Of a DNA stretch of 64,000 bases, positions 1-11,793 are shown in pieces. The DNA lies in assembly GCF_020283565.1 (NCBI RefSeq), contig NC_060061.1, positions 62,001-126,000 of the forward strand. The letters are read 5' to 3'. Under the pieces are notes generated by a model. It was not told the DNA's origin. It saw only the letters and a list, made by a program, of their open reading frames with translations, and did no database searches. The translations under genes and the position numbers were made by a program. Numbering within the stretch: position 1 is the first letter of the stretch; every line of letters begins with the position of its first letter. The DNA is from Trifolium pratense (lineage: Eukaryota > Streptophyta > Magnoliopsida > Fabales > Fabaceae).

Positions 1-377
1 AGAGTTTAGGATTTCTCTTCTCATGAAATCCCAATTTAGAGAGTATACTTGTCTTCTGTATTACTTCTTGCATATCTATAGCTAACTATTACAATTCTGA
101 TTGTTTCGTCATATAGCATGTTGGCCTGCAATTTAGTATTCTCAGCATGAAAACAGTAGGAGTGATTATGTACTAGCCTGTGATGTCGACTAATTTTTTA
201 TGAATGTTTTGGCATCTGCTTAATGTTAAACATACTTTTGGAGCATTTTCACTTGTTCCAAATCTGCTTTCTGTTTAAACATATTTTTGGACCATTTACA
301 CATGTTCCATAGATGGTCACAACTATGAATTAATACAACCTTAGTTCTGAATTCTCTAGCACTTCGTGAAATCGCAG

Positions 378-452
378 GTTAAGGAAATGATGAATTTGCA
401 GCGAGAAGTCAAGAGAAAATGCTTAAGACGAACACAAACTGGTCCGTGGTAG
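378..452 (+). CDS. possible terminal exon of a plus-strand gene (partial)
   Basis: After an AG at 376-377 (context atcgcag) an open frame runs 24 codons to a TAG at 450-452. It is rich in Lys, Arg and Gln and ends in Gly-Pro-Trp, which reads like a real protein C-terminus rather than random AT-rich sequence. No family is recognised. The upstream 377 bases could be intron or earlier coding sequence of the same gene, which would enter from the left edge and converge on the THO5 gene. The polypyrimidine stretch before the acceptor is weak, so this is a tentative call. Confidence 0.3.
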   Translation, partial: VKEMMNLQREVKRKCLRRTQTGPW

Positions 453-1000
453 ATTGAAGATTGAATTATGATTGCTCAGTTAAAAACATTATGTATATAC
501 ACATAAATACATGTTTTTCTGTAGATTGAGGCTTTTGCAGTTTAGATTAGCACTTGAACACTTTGATGTCTTGCTAACAGTTTGCATAGTTAGGGAGGAT
601 ATGCACAGTAGTAGCGTGAGAATATGTGGTAGCGTGAGAATATGTTTCAGTACGCGTCCAACTTCATGACACCATTGGTCAGACAATCTCCTGCAGAACA
701 CTTTCACTGAATTCAATTCAGTGAGAAGTGAAGCATTTGTTCATCATGTACTTACTTCTATTTAATGCACTACTCATGACTTTGGACCAGTGGTTTATGA
801 GTTTTTATGAGACCACACATTTTGCTATTTGTATCAATATGTTACTGAGTAAATCGAATATTTCATCTGCAAGCAGTATTAAAAATCAGATTGATAACAT
901 ATTCACTATTCACTGTATCAATAATTTTAAGATACTCCGTACTTCCCTTTATACAACACCTTATGTTTTTCTTTTCGCATAAATCAAGAAAAGTGGGTAG
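453..1000. other. intergenic, no gene seen
   Basis: AT-rich sequence with no supported gene. If the short exon at 378-452 is real, the first part is its 3' untranslated region. A tandem near-repeat of gtagcgtgagaatatg lies around 610-645. Confidence 0.5.
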
Positions 1001-1302
1001 TGAAACCGATTATCCTAAAAGTTTAAGCTGTTGGGATAGAGTTATATCAATGGTTTTATATTATTTCCAATACGCCCCCTCTCGCAAGAGCCTACTTAGG
1101 CTTAAAGCGTGGATAATGCATAGGTCCACCTACTATATGCTTAAATTTCACTTCTTTTTAATTAAAAAGTGAGGGGAGCGGGGATCGAACTCTAGACCAC
1201 TTAGTCATAGAGACTCTGATACCATATCAAATAACCGATTATTCCAAAAGCTTAAGATGTTAGGATAGAGTCATATCAATGTTTTTTATATTATTTCTAA
1301 CA
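1001..1302 (-). mobile_element. TRIM-type LTR element (terminal-repeat retrotransposon in miniature)
   Basis: Two related terminal repeats, about 1001-1070 and 1225-1302, share the order ccgattat, aaaag, taag, tgtt, gatagag, atatcaatg and ttatattatttc. Between them, read on the minus strand, a primer-binding site begins TGGTATCAGAGTCTC (rc of about 1210-1224), matching the plant initiator Met tRNA 3' end, and a purine-rich tract lies next to the left repeat (rc of about 1073-1083, gagagggggc). The internal part is about 155 bp, too small for any protein. The repeats differ at several sites, so this is an old copy. Confidence 0.65.
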
Positions 1303-2817
1303 AATTTAATGTGTAGAGATTCTTAAAAGTTAAAATACACCCTTTGTGTATTAATGCACTAGCTTAAAATTTTCATCTTCCCACATAAAGCAGTAGTATC
1401 AATAAGGATATATTATATATATTTTAAAAAATAAAGTGTTGCAGTGATTGGAGTTGCACCATGCACAATTTTTATGAACTGTAGGATTAAAGAGTTTTAC
1501 AGATCCTATTGTAGACTTAATAGGATTCTGTCTTCTCCCTCCCATATCAGTTTAGTTTCTTCTACGTTGAGTTTGTCCGACCTCAACCTGCTGAGCTAAA
1601 TCAACTGAATCACCTCGGCCACCCGTTCCACCATCCTTAAAGCCACAAATATAACAAACAATAATAATAGCGAACAATCCAAAATGGCACCCTCTTTCCC
1701 CATTTCAATGCCTATGTATAAATCACCGTTGAAGCTTTCTCCGAGTCTCCTACGGGATTTTCTTTATATATCTAAGACAAAAGGCCTTATTTATAATCTT
1801 ACATACAAAATCGTGAGAATTGAAAACAAGAATATGTAACAAAAAACTAATTACTCCCTACTGAACGTTTTATTATGAACAATGTTGGAAGGGTTTTTGT
1901 GCTTCAAATCAAAAGAAAAAAAACACATCAAAAATCCAATGGCAAAGCCATTTGTGAACCTGTTATACGATAGAACTCTGCACAAGTGAGCGAACTATTG
2001 AAAATTTGAAAAGAATACTATTTAGGTGCTATAGAACTATACACTCTAATGGTAAATAAAAGTGCTGCACGATACACAACGTACATAATTTGTGCATGCA
2101 GACGCAACATGTATTTAGGGATGATATTGTTTTCAAAAGGAAACTTAAAATTAAGGACGGAATGGAGTATGTGCCAAGAAGAAAAAAAAAAATCATAGAA
2201 AGTTACAAACTCAAACAACTTGAAAATTTGGGTCACCAAAGTTTCTCTTATATTTAGGACCGGAGAAAATCTTATCTAAACCAAACTGACATCCTACAAG
2301 AAAACGTTGCAGCATAGTTGTACGTCTAACTTCAATAATGTGGCTAAACTTTCAAAGGTTATAAACCACAATAACAGACTCATGCGATGAGAAACTCTAC
2401 AAGGAAATGTAAGTACCCAGAAAGATGTCCTGCAGTACAATCAATAAGTTACAATGAACTTGAAAACAATTACTGCAGCCACCATTCAGGAGTTCTCGTC
2501 ACAGTAGGGTCATTAGAAATCCCACCTTCGATCCCTGCTCATACTTAAATCCGTGCAGCTGCACTTGCCAAGCATAGAATTAGAGTAACCAATAATCAAT
2601 GACTGAAATGACCCCCTTCAAAATCTACCAGTGTCCCAACCAGTTTTGCAGCTGTGAAGTCCAGGAATGATGGTAGGCTAATGCACACAATGGATAAAAA
2701 TTTCCTTATCCTTACAATAGTCAACATAAGCACTATATATTCAATGTCCTCGCAGAAAAGGTCAGTATTGCGTTCTTCTCCTCTGAAGATCTAGCTGGGA
2801 ACCTACCTCTACTGGGA
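1303..2817. other. intergenic / THO5 downstream region
   Basis: No second gene is supported. The stretch just right of 2500 is probably the 3' untranslated region of the minus-strand THO5 gene, since its stop codon is at 2818-2820. Short open frames here have no recognisable composition. Confidence 0.5.
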
Positions 2818-5800
2818 TCAGCCTGAAGTAAATTTTGTGTCTTTCCAGGCGATCGTCTTCCGGTGATCCCTTCCTCTAAAAGATCTTCCCAGGAACCCAC
2901 CACTAACAGGCTTGCATAAGCCAACATCAACCAAGGTGGTGCAATTTGTCCTTTCAGATGATGACCCCTCATCTAAATAATAGTCAAACAGCATGGCAAG
3001 ACAATTCACTTGATGGGCCAATACGTGATTATGTTCATTGGCAGGTAGTGTCTTTAGCATGTGTAAGTTAACCTACAATTTAGAAAGGAAAGCATTAATG
3101 GGTAACATGTAGGAGAAATCAAGGCAATAGCAATATTTGTGATGATGCAGGTATATTAAGGTTTTTTTCTCTTCTATTTATTTTTTAACCTTTGGACATT
3201 TTGGCGAGGGGAAAATGAATTTCAGACTCGCCTTAAGAATAAAAAACATGTGATTATACTAGTCCCATTCCTTGAAGAAATCACATCACAAGATATACAG
3301 TCTTAATAATTTTACTGCAGTAACATCTCGAACCATCATTTACTCACCTCCGCTTCTATTGCGCGAAGTTCATTGTACCATTCCAATCCATCATTCTCCA
3401 AATGGTTCTCCCCAGAAGGTTTACAGCAAAGACTCAGTGCAAAATGTGGAGGCCTTAGAGGATATTCCATACTGATCTTGATCTGTCAAAAAAATAAAAT
3501 CTAGGTGGAAATGCCAATAGATCCTTGAATACATTTTGTAGATAAAAAGGGGATGCTTCTTTACCTTAGCTTCTAAATTCACATTTCTCTCAACCACATT
3601 GGTTTTACTGCTGAGAACAAGCAAAAATTCCTTCACACCAGATTCCATCCACGAAAGAGACTTTCTGGCAAGGTACTCTGATATGATATTTTCATGTTCA
3701 CTTTCAATTTGTGCAGGCTCATCAAAATCGCTATCAGTGTCAAGCAAGAAATCAGAACTATCATCAACTTTTTTGAAACTCTGTGACCTAACTTTATTAA
3801 GCGAAGGAGTGATACTTTTTGAAATTAAGCTAGCTTGTGTGGAGTGATCAAACTTAGTCGTCTTTGGAAGTAAAGTGGGAAGCTCCCCATCTTCCGTCAT
3901 ACTATCCGGTTCTTCTTTTGTGACACCGGAATTTTCAATTACATCAACATCCATTGATTCCTGAACATGCTCCTCTTTATCAATGATATTCGGAGATGAA
4001 GCTTCACCAGGTACAGGTAGGGCTCTTATTGATGACCAGCCATCCAATTTGCACAAAGGAGTGTGCAAAGCCCATGGAACACTTTTGCAGGACAAAACAG
4101 GCCACTCAAGCTTTGTAAGTGATTCTAGCTGTTCCCTGTAAGCCAGCCAAATAATTCCACAAATTTTAACTTAAGCATGCCAAATCACATCGATAAGCAA
4201 GATACACTAGGGATCCTTGAAAATATAATGGAATTTCTGTAAATGGACTAAAAAAAATCTGACATGCAGCATAAACACTAAAAGGATTCAGAACAGGGAA
4301 GCAAACAAAGAAACATTACTAATATGTCAGTAATGAAAACATAATCAAAGCAAATCCCGATAGCAAATCTTAGGTTGATCAAATTACAGTATTTATCTAT
4401 GTTGACCATCAAGAGAAGGTCCTTGATATTCTAATATTGAAAACATGCTAGAGCCTTGACTCACAGAAGAGCCAACTGAGCTTTTCTCCTCGAGCGAATT
4501 CTCTGCAGAATTGTCTGAACTCGGTTCTGTTGGCGATATAATGAAAGACCAGATACAACATCTTCACTCTTGTCAGCGGGAAGCAATGGAGACACCTCAG
4601 GCAAGAAATCAATTCCTGCCAGGTGCTGAGCCCATTTGTAAGGACGTGAAGTTCTTTGAGTATTGAATGTTGTAACATCTTGAACAAAGAGTTTAGCTGA
4701 CTGCATCATCATTGAAATGAAAGATAATAATGAGTTGGAGAATACATCGAAGATGCTAATAGCTAAATGAAAAACATGCCCATAACATGAAAGCACTCAA
4801 ACCTGGTGAGGAAGCTCAAGTCCTGTATCATTGGGGAATAAATTGCATAAGATGTCATTGTCAGGACCATCACTAGATCCTTCGATTCCAACACATACAA
4901 TATTCAACTTCACCAGGTACTCAAACTTCAGAGTGATGAGTTTCGCAGGCTTAGGATCAGAAGACTCGTCTTCATACACATGGATAATGATCTTAAGTGG
5001 GTGACTTTTGAATAGACCCCCTTGGTCATGGTTCTCCTTGACTTCTACCCTTCTTGGCCTTTTTCTACGTCTCTGACCATCTTCTTCATCATCATGAACA
5101 TCATCTTCCAATTTGGAACTCTCCATAACAGTGGAAATGCCTGAGTTATAAAAATGAAATCACATCATATTGAATATTATTTTCATCGAGTCAAAGAGAA
5201 TAACAAATAAAATTATGATTCAGTGTTAAAATATTCAAATGCTTAAGAAATTCTAGAGCCACATAGGGTGCTTGCATAAAAAGTGAAGGATGCACATTTA
5301 AGACTAATAATAAACTCAGCAACCGTGGCAGTAATTCAATGTTTGCAATAAACTTCCTTTCATTTACTTGTTATCTTGATGTTAGCATTACAACTACTTA
5401 TAACTTTCCAGAGCTAAGAATGTCCTGAATAATGCCTTTGCAGTGATACACTGGTTTGAAGTTAAATCATAAAAGAAATGATGTTTATATAAATATAATC
5501 CAGTGTCAGATATAAACTGCCAGCGGCAATAGAGCTGGTAACATACAGTGTGTCCAAAGAGTACTAAAATTCATGTATCAGCTCTCACTTACCAGTGTCC
5601 TTGTTGGCTTGATTGCGAGCAAAAGCTTGAGCATCTTTCAGGCTTCCTACAATCTCCAGATCAATGGGTTCTACAAAGGCCTCCTTTTGAGCCAATAGCT
5701 GTGAGTAAATCACATAAAGAGCTGGCGGAAGCAACTCTGCTGAATGATGCTGCTTTAGTTTCTTTGTATGCATCATTCCTAGTTGGTTTTGAACAGGCAA

Positions 5801-7495
5801 TGATGCTTTCTTGAGAGACTTGAGATGTGAAGGGAGACTTGTCAGGAACTTCTTTCGGTTTGCAATAGTCTCCAAAAGGATTTTCTTTTTCTGTTCCAGT
5901 TTCGCATGATGCTTGCAAAGCTCTTTACGCTGATAGAAATATCATATAACAATTGTAAGCATATTTAATGCTATTTGCAAGAAAACTCAAAGAATGCATA
6001 TTAGCAATGCAGTATAAATGAATGAGCGGGATAATTTCTCAACTTCAAGAGAGCAGAACTAGCATATTTTTAAAGACCACATGATATAAAACCACATTCA
6101 GTTTGACAGATAAACACAACACACACTCCTAATTTCACAACAAAATATCAAGTAACTTTTCCCTCAAGATGATAAAATTAATACATTTCTAGAAGAACAT
6201 AGATATAAAATAACACAAGCACACCTTGCATGTATCCTACAATCCTTTTTACCGCAAGAGCAGTAACTTCTAGCTTATCAATACAAATATTTTGGCAAAC
6301 ACAAAAGCATGATATATTAAGAGGCAGTATAAACTTTTGCCAAAACCCAACTGTTAAGAGTCCTACATTGTATGAGAGATGACTTGAATATGAGTTTATT
6401 TATATGTGAGTGCAAATCTCACCTTACAAACCGGTTTTGTAGGGTTGGGTTAGACTCAATCCAAATTCTGAGATGGTATCAAAGTCTCTCCGAGATTCGT
6501 TGGGCGACCTCCTATCATGTTTCCGCACATTGGATGATGGATGACTTTAACATGGGTTTATAAGTAAGTGCAAACCTCACATTACAAACCAATTTGTTAG
6601 GGATGAGTTAAGCTCGACCCTCGTTGGATGTGAGATGACTTGAGCATGGGTTTATAAGTAAGTGCAAACCTCGCCTTACAAGCCGGTTTTGTAGGGTTGA
6701 GTTAAGCCCAACCCAAATTTTAAGACCAACAAACCAATATATTCTCATCTAAATATACACTATATAATGCACACCCCATTTTCAATTATCATCTCATTGT
6801 CTAAAATAAAATCAAGCTAATTATGAAATGCCAAATATACTAAGTAGAATTTCACGGCAAAATATCTAATTATCACCTGGTATAGCTCAAAATTGAGCCT
6901 CTTGAGCATCAAATTATGAGCATTATCTTTCGACAAAACCGAATCCTTAATATCTTTAGGAGCATCACGAAAAAATTCTTCCTCAGGCACAAGGTCAATG
7001 TCAGGATACTTTGACTTAAAGTCCTTACAAGCCTTAATCGCTTTAAGGTAATGACTCTTCTCATAGACCAAATTATGAAGCTGCAGTGTCGTAAAATCCA
7101 CCGGCGCCTTGGCCCGTTCCGTTTCCATTTTAACACGATCTTCCTCAATCAAAATAGAACGATTCGCCTGAAAAAATTGAGGTTATTGAAATTGTGATTT
7201 TAGGTGAATGAATGGTGAAATTATGTAAAACCCTAGGTACCTGACGGAGAGTGATGAAGTGAAGGAACATTTGAGTAACGAGATCTCGAAGGAGTTGTTT
7301 AGGTTTAGCTTGTTTTTTGATGGAGAGGATATCGGAGATGATGGATTCGATGGAAGATTTGCTGTTGTGAAGTGTTTCGTATGGTGATTCTTCTTCCGAT
7401 TGGTTATCTTCTGAGGAATGGGGAGGAAAGGTTTGTTGCTGTTGTTCTTCCTCTGCCATGGGGAATGATCCCTCTTCTATCTCACCGTCTTCCAT
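2818..7495 (-). CDS. THO5: THO complex subunit 5 (THO5/THOC5), eight coding exons
   Basis: This is the THO5 subunit of the nuclear THO/TREX complex, which couples transcription to mRNP assembly and mRNA export; in plants THO is also linked to small-RNA pathways. Coding exons on the minus strand: 7241-7495, 6877-7167, 5593-5929, 4803-5140, 4465-4700, 3565-4135, 3348-3482 and 2818-3072. Their lengths sum to 2418 bases, giving 805 residues plus stop, close to the plant family size, and every junction has GT/AG with matching phase. The ATG at 7493-7495 gives the N-terminus MEDGEIEEG seen in plant THO5. Other landmarks are APVDFTTLQLHNL and YPDIDLVPEEEFF in exon 2, LKSLKKASLPVQNQLG in exon 3, a basic RRRKRPRR stretch in exon 4 (possible nuclear signal), an acidic low-complexity insert in exon 6 and EYPLRPPHFALSL in exon 7. 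The second intron (5930-6876) carries a TRIM insertion. Exon limits are from reading, not transcripts. Confidence 0.93.
6352..6726 (+). mobile_element. TRIM-like element with three stacked terminal-repeat copies, in THO5 intron 2
   Basis: The first repeat (6352-6473) begins tgttaagagtcc and is followed at 6474 by a primer-binding site, tggtatcaaagtctctcc. Two more copies of the repeat body follow at about 6527-6622 and 6623-6726, sharing ggtttataagtaagtgcaaa and ggttttgtagggtt. An LTR, internal, LTR, LTR order fits a TRIM that gained an extra repeat by recombination. It lies antisense to THO5 and inside its intron. It has no coding capacity. Confidence 0.6.
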
Positions 7496-8378
7496 TTTCA
7501 CTGCTACTTTTTTTCTTTTCTCAATAATAACCTAAGCCCTCTTCTTCCCCTAAATTCGGTTCTTCAGTCTTCACCTTTTTTTTTTTTAATATCAGAATTA
7601 AGCTTATAAAAAAATATTGATTTTTTTTCTAAAAAAAAAAATGTATTGTTTTCAAGAGTTTTATATACTATATTCAATTTTTTTTTTGAGAAAAATATAT
7701 ATTAAATTATTTGACCTACTAAATATCACACCAAAACTTTTAGTAATGATAAAAATGGAGAGAATCTTGATTCATATCTAGTGGTCAGAATATATTTTAT
7801 GATTTTCATTTCACTACCATCTCTTTTCTTCAATAATCTTGTGCATTTCACTTGATCTCTCCTCAACAATCCTATACAAAGACCTTCCTTTAAATTTTGC
7901 AGCCGCACACTCTACTATCCTAAATGGGAGACAGGATTCTTCATTGTACTGTTCACTAGAGAGGATTTGGTGTCCGCTCCATCCTAGTCTTTCATTTACC
8001 TTTTAATTAGGTTGACTATACAAAATAATACAATGATTTAATTGTACATAAATTACAATGGGGAGGATCTGCTCTCCCTAAATGGATAGTCATTTACGGT
8101 AAAAATAATAATACTACGTAATAGTAAAATCTATTATCCGAATGATGAAGAGAATGACAATCTTTAAAAAAGAATACTCCAAGATATTAACGTAGAGTTA
8201 TAGAGACTAATATTATCAACAAAAAATTAATAGAAGTTGAGGTTTATAAGAAAAATATATTAACAATAACAGTGCTACTTAATTTAGGAAAAGAAGGACA
8301 TGTAATATCATTGTAAATTACTTTTACACTTACGTTCAATAAAAATAAAAATTAAGTATTTGGCAATTACTTTTTAAA
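7496..8378. other. THO5 upstream region
   Basis: AT-rich sequence upstream of the THO5 start codon, which should hold its 5' untranslated region and promoter. It contains long A and T runs around 7580-7700. I see no clear TATA motif that I would assign and no other gene. Confidence 0.5.
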
Positions 8379-8387
8379 ATGATTATA

Positions 8388-9630
8388 GGGTAAATAGGGT
8401 TTTACCATCCTGCAAAATGAGCGAATTTTGCATTACCCCCTGCAAATTATTTTTTTGTGATTACCTCCCTGTAATATAAAGATTCATTCAGTTACCCCCT
8501 AATTCGCCAACTAGACATGTAATCTTTTTTTTATGATGTGGCATGCATATGTGGATTTTCTTAGAATTTTTATTTATTTTTATTATTATAATTATTCCAA
8601 ATCATTGTTATTTAAAATATAAAAAAAAATAAAAAAAATCTTCATCTCAAATCCCACAATTTTTTTTTTCTCCAAAAAACAACCTTCATATCAAATCTCA
8701 GGAAGCAACTTTCATGTCAAATCCCTAAATCGAAAAAAAAAAAAAATCATCATCTCCACAATTCCTCCAATTCAAACTCTTCCTCCACCTCCTCCATAAC
8801 CACCACCACCAACAACAAACCTAACATAATCAACTCCTTCATCCCTCTCTTTCCTGGTCTCTACCTCTCACGTGTTCATTCCTTTGATCTTGGTGAAGGA
8901 TATGGGTTGGGTTAGCAATTACAAGTTCAAGAAAAATAACAACAACACATGTTCTCCAAACATCATTAATTCTGATTTAATTATAATTTTTTGGAAAATT
9001 AACAAACAACAAAATTCAGATCTGAAAATCGGCGGAAATTAGTGAGAGTGATGCTGCAAGGAAGAGAGATGCAATTGGTGGGAAAGAGAGATGGACGACG
9101 GGGGTGGTGGCTGGTGGTGGTGGAGAATGAACTGTGAGATTTTATGTTTTGAGAAACTTATGAGTTTTTTATGGTTTTTGATTTATGAGTTTGAGATTGA
9201 ATTGATGAGATAAAATTTAAGATTGAAGATGAAGTTTGTTGTTGTTGTTTTGATTTTTTTTTTTTATTGAATGAAAGAATGGGTTGTTGTTGTTTGTTCT
9301 TCCCATGAGAGTGGTGAAGATTGTTGATGTTTCTTGCGGTTTGTTTTTCCCCTTTTTTGTTTTTTATTTTTTATTTTTTTAAATGACATAGCTCAATATG
9401 CGGCAAAATAAAAATTAAATAAATAAAAACAGTAAAAAAAAAGCCATGTGTAAAAAAAAAGCCACGTATGGTTGCCATGTCAGCAAAATTAAGATTCCAA
9501 ATCCAAGTTGTCAATTCAGGGGGTAAAACAAAGAATTTTAATATTACGAGGGGGAATCACAAAAAAAAATTTTGCAGGAAGGTAATGCAAAATTCGCCCA
9601 TTTTGCAGGGGGGTAAAACCCTATTTACCC
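8388..9630. mobile_element. Mutator-like non-autonomous DNA transposon (long TIRs, 9-bp duplication)
   Basis: The ends are inverted copies: the left starts gggtaaatagggttttacc and the right ends with its complement. Similarity then runs inward for roughly 120 bp through gcaaaatg, gcgaattttgcattacc and the ttttttgtgatt region. The direct flanks are identical: atgattata at 8379-8387 and at 9631-9639. A 9-bp duplication with TIRs over 100 bp fits the Mutator (MULE) superfamily. The interior has pyrimidine-rich and GGT/GTT-rich stretches but no transposase frame, so mobilisation would need a partner element. The TIRs differ at several positions, suggesting moderate age. Confidence 0.85.
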
Positions 9631-9639
9631 ATGATTATA

Positions 9640-10228
9640 ATATAAACTTATATCATATGGTAATATATGTGAGTGCAGTGTAGACAAAACCAGTGGTTTT
9701 TTTAGTCATTTTTTTTCTTCCTTTTTTTCTAACATGAAAAAATGACACGGACTTGTTTAAAAAATATATGGACTGGAAATTATTTGACAAGGCCCAACAA
9801 TCTTCACAAATTTAGCCCACACAAAGATTTACCCTCATTTTTTTCCACAAGAGACTTTCCACCTCAATTAGATATATTCTTCTTTTTTTTGTTTATAATG
9901 AGTGAGAATTGAACTCATGACCTATTGCGTATTACCCAAATCCCTTAATTAGATTTTAGAGTAATGCAAATATCTCATTTTGTCAAAAAAAAATAATATA
10001 TAGTGTTAACACGCAACTTATATAAATTTGATAGAACATGTATGAATTTCAACCAAAGTGTCGTAAAACTAGCCATCGACCACAACCTAATTAATGATCC
10101 CGTTGATTTGGCAAAAGTGTAAAGTTGAACTAAGCAAGAGAACGACCCAATTCATATGCTCATTTGAAGATATAATAAATTTCCACACACCAAGCTAACT
10201 AGACGGCAACAATTTTATAGTAGGGAAG
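9640..10228. other. intergenic; tRNA-like SINE fragment on the minus strand near 9890-9970
   Basis: No gene is seen. Read on the minus strand, about 9890-9970 contains atgagttcaattctcactc, which resembles a box B of a tRNA-derived SINE, but clear ends are lacking. The rest is AT-rich spacer. Confidence 0.35.
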
Positions 10229-10740
10229 GTGGCAATGTTGATTTGGGTTTTATGGAATAATAGGACAAATTGGGTGTGGAACAACACAAAGGAAAGCGGA
10301 CAACAGCTGGGATACAAAGCGAAATGTTTATGGAACGAGTGGAATGAAGTTCAAAATCTCAGAGGCAGCACGCATGAATGACAACAGTAGGTCCAACATT
10401 GGCAGAAACCGTAGTAGCAGTGGTATACGTGTGACGTCGAAGCGGGATTTCACAATGAGGCGGGAAAACAAGCGCATGCAGGTGTGTTAGAGACAGTATG
10501 GGGCGATTTGTAATAGCAGGAAGCTCTTGGATTAATGGTGGATGCTCTATAATTTAAGGTGAAGCCATTGCAATTCTTGAAGCCATGAAAGAGGTACAGC
10601 AAAGAGGCTATACAAATGTGATATTTGAGACAGATTCCCAAACTGTAGAACAATATTCTATTCATTATATGCATTCCGGTGTGTCGAAATTTAGCTCTAT
10701 TGTTTGTAAAATTCGACGCATGTTGCCCCATAAGTGTAGC
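10229..10740 (+). pseudogene. decayed non-LTR retrotransposon 3' end (RNase H domain)
   Basis: In three linked frames the translation resembles the C-terminal RNase H-like (RVT_3) region of plant LINE-type polyproteins. First comes a Trp-rich stretch with IWVLWNNRTNWVWNN, then CDVEAGFHNEAGK with the first Asp, then after a frameshift near 10460-10475 a block ending GGCSII with an in-frame stop at about 10556-10558, then GEAIAILEAMKEVQ and FETDSQT with the next acidic residues. The frameshift and stops mean it is not functional. No upstream reverse transcriptase is present, consistent with 5'-truncated insertion. Confidence 0.7.
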
Positions 10741-10929
10741 TCAAATGGTAGCTATCAGGACATTATTGGAGTTGTCAGATTTCGAATCCCAGATTCCACA
10801 CTTCTCCGCATTTAAATGTGTGAGAGTCTAGCCACTAGGCTACTTGACAAAAATAAAATAAAATTTGACGCATGTTGTCATTACGTAACGACTTTGAGGT
10901 GAAGTCTATAAAACGACAAGCGAGATTCA
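10741..10929. repeat. tRNA-like SINE fragment
   Basis: Contains gatttcgaatcccag (box B-like, plus strand) and, downstream, tagccactaggctacttgac, whose complement resembles box A. It ends in an A-rich tract at about 10846-10863. The mixed orientation suggests a chimeric or rearranged copy. Confidence 0.3.
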
Positions 10930-11275
10930 TTGGAAGTGAGAAACACATTGGAAGTGAGATTCATTGTTCGTCTTTATTCTTGAGTGAAGAGCGAAAAAGT
11001 AGAGAAAATGAGTACTATTCTTGAAGAGTATTTGTAATTGTGAGCGTTTTATTGGTACATTTTGTCGAATCTCTCAAAGAAAGAGATTGAGAAATGGGTA
11101 GAAACTATGATTGCTCTTGGTGAATAATTTTAGTTAATTTCTTTCAATTCATTTGATCTCTTGTAAACATTATTGAAATAGTGACTCAGATAGCTACTTT
11201 CTTTTTAGACGTAGGTCATTGTTGGATCGAACTTGACAACGAATCTCCTGTGTGTTCAATTTTTCTTTACCATAT
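10930..11275 (+). repeat. Copia-type LTR remnant (R-U5 like)
   Basis: The stretch has the look of the transcribed part of a plant Copia LTR: ggaagtgag-type direct repeats, then agagattgag, then near its end gacgtaggtcattgttgg, gatcgaac and aatctcctgtgtgttc, a layout typical of Tnt1-like U5 ends. No partner LTR, primer-binding site or internal region is present, so this would be a solo or truncated LTR with unresolved ends. Confidence 0.4.
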
Positions 11276-11322
11276 AATCGTTATTTGCTTGATATTTTCG
11301 TGCATGCATGCACTTTGATATA

Positions 11323-11793
11323 GGCATGACAATAAACCTCATATATGTGGGTACTCGCCCAAACCCTACCCGTTTTGACGGAGAAAACTCGAGTTGACTG
11401 GGTTTGAGTTCGGGTTTGGGTTTTCCCCGATTTCAAAATATGGGTTTGGGGTAGGTAATGAGACATTGATACCCACCCGAACCCGTCCCCGAACCCGCGC
11501 CGTTTATACTAAAATTATATTTTACCTATTTTACATTAGAAACTCTTAAACAAACCATTTTCTCTATTTATTTTTTTATTTAAAAACAATATTGTTGAAA
11601 CAAAATAATTTTGGATATTTAAGTTCTTTTTTTAATATTTTTTTTAAAAAATATAATCCAAATTCATGTCGAAAGAGGCGTAATGAGGATACCCGAATCC
11701 CGTCAGGATACCCGATTCTCTTTGGATATGCGTTTGGGGTATACTTATTGTTGATTTGAACAAAGCTCTTTCTTATTGTTGATTTGAACAAAG
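11323..11793. repeat. diverged repeat with Pro/Gly-codon-like GGGT/ACCC tracts and a short tandem duplication
   Basis: About 11350-11500 is unusually GC-rich for this window, with alternating gggtttggg and acccgaacccg motifs that occur in plant hAT-type non-autonomous elements. At 11744-11765 and 11772-11793 the 22-bp unit starting cttattgttgatttg is repeated with a 28-bp period. Clear terminal repeats and target duplication were not found. Confidence 0.35.

Noticed and set aside
1196..1224. tRNA gene suggested by gggatcgaactctagacc near 1180
   Set aside because: No complete cloverleaf; the primer-binding complement is part of the TRIM element.
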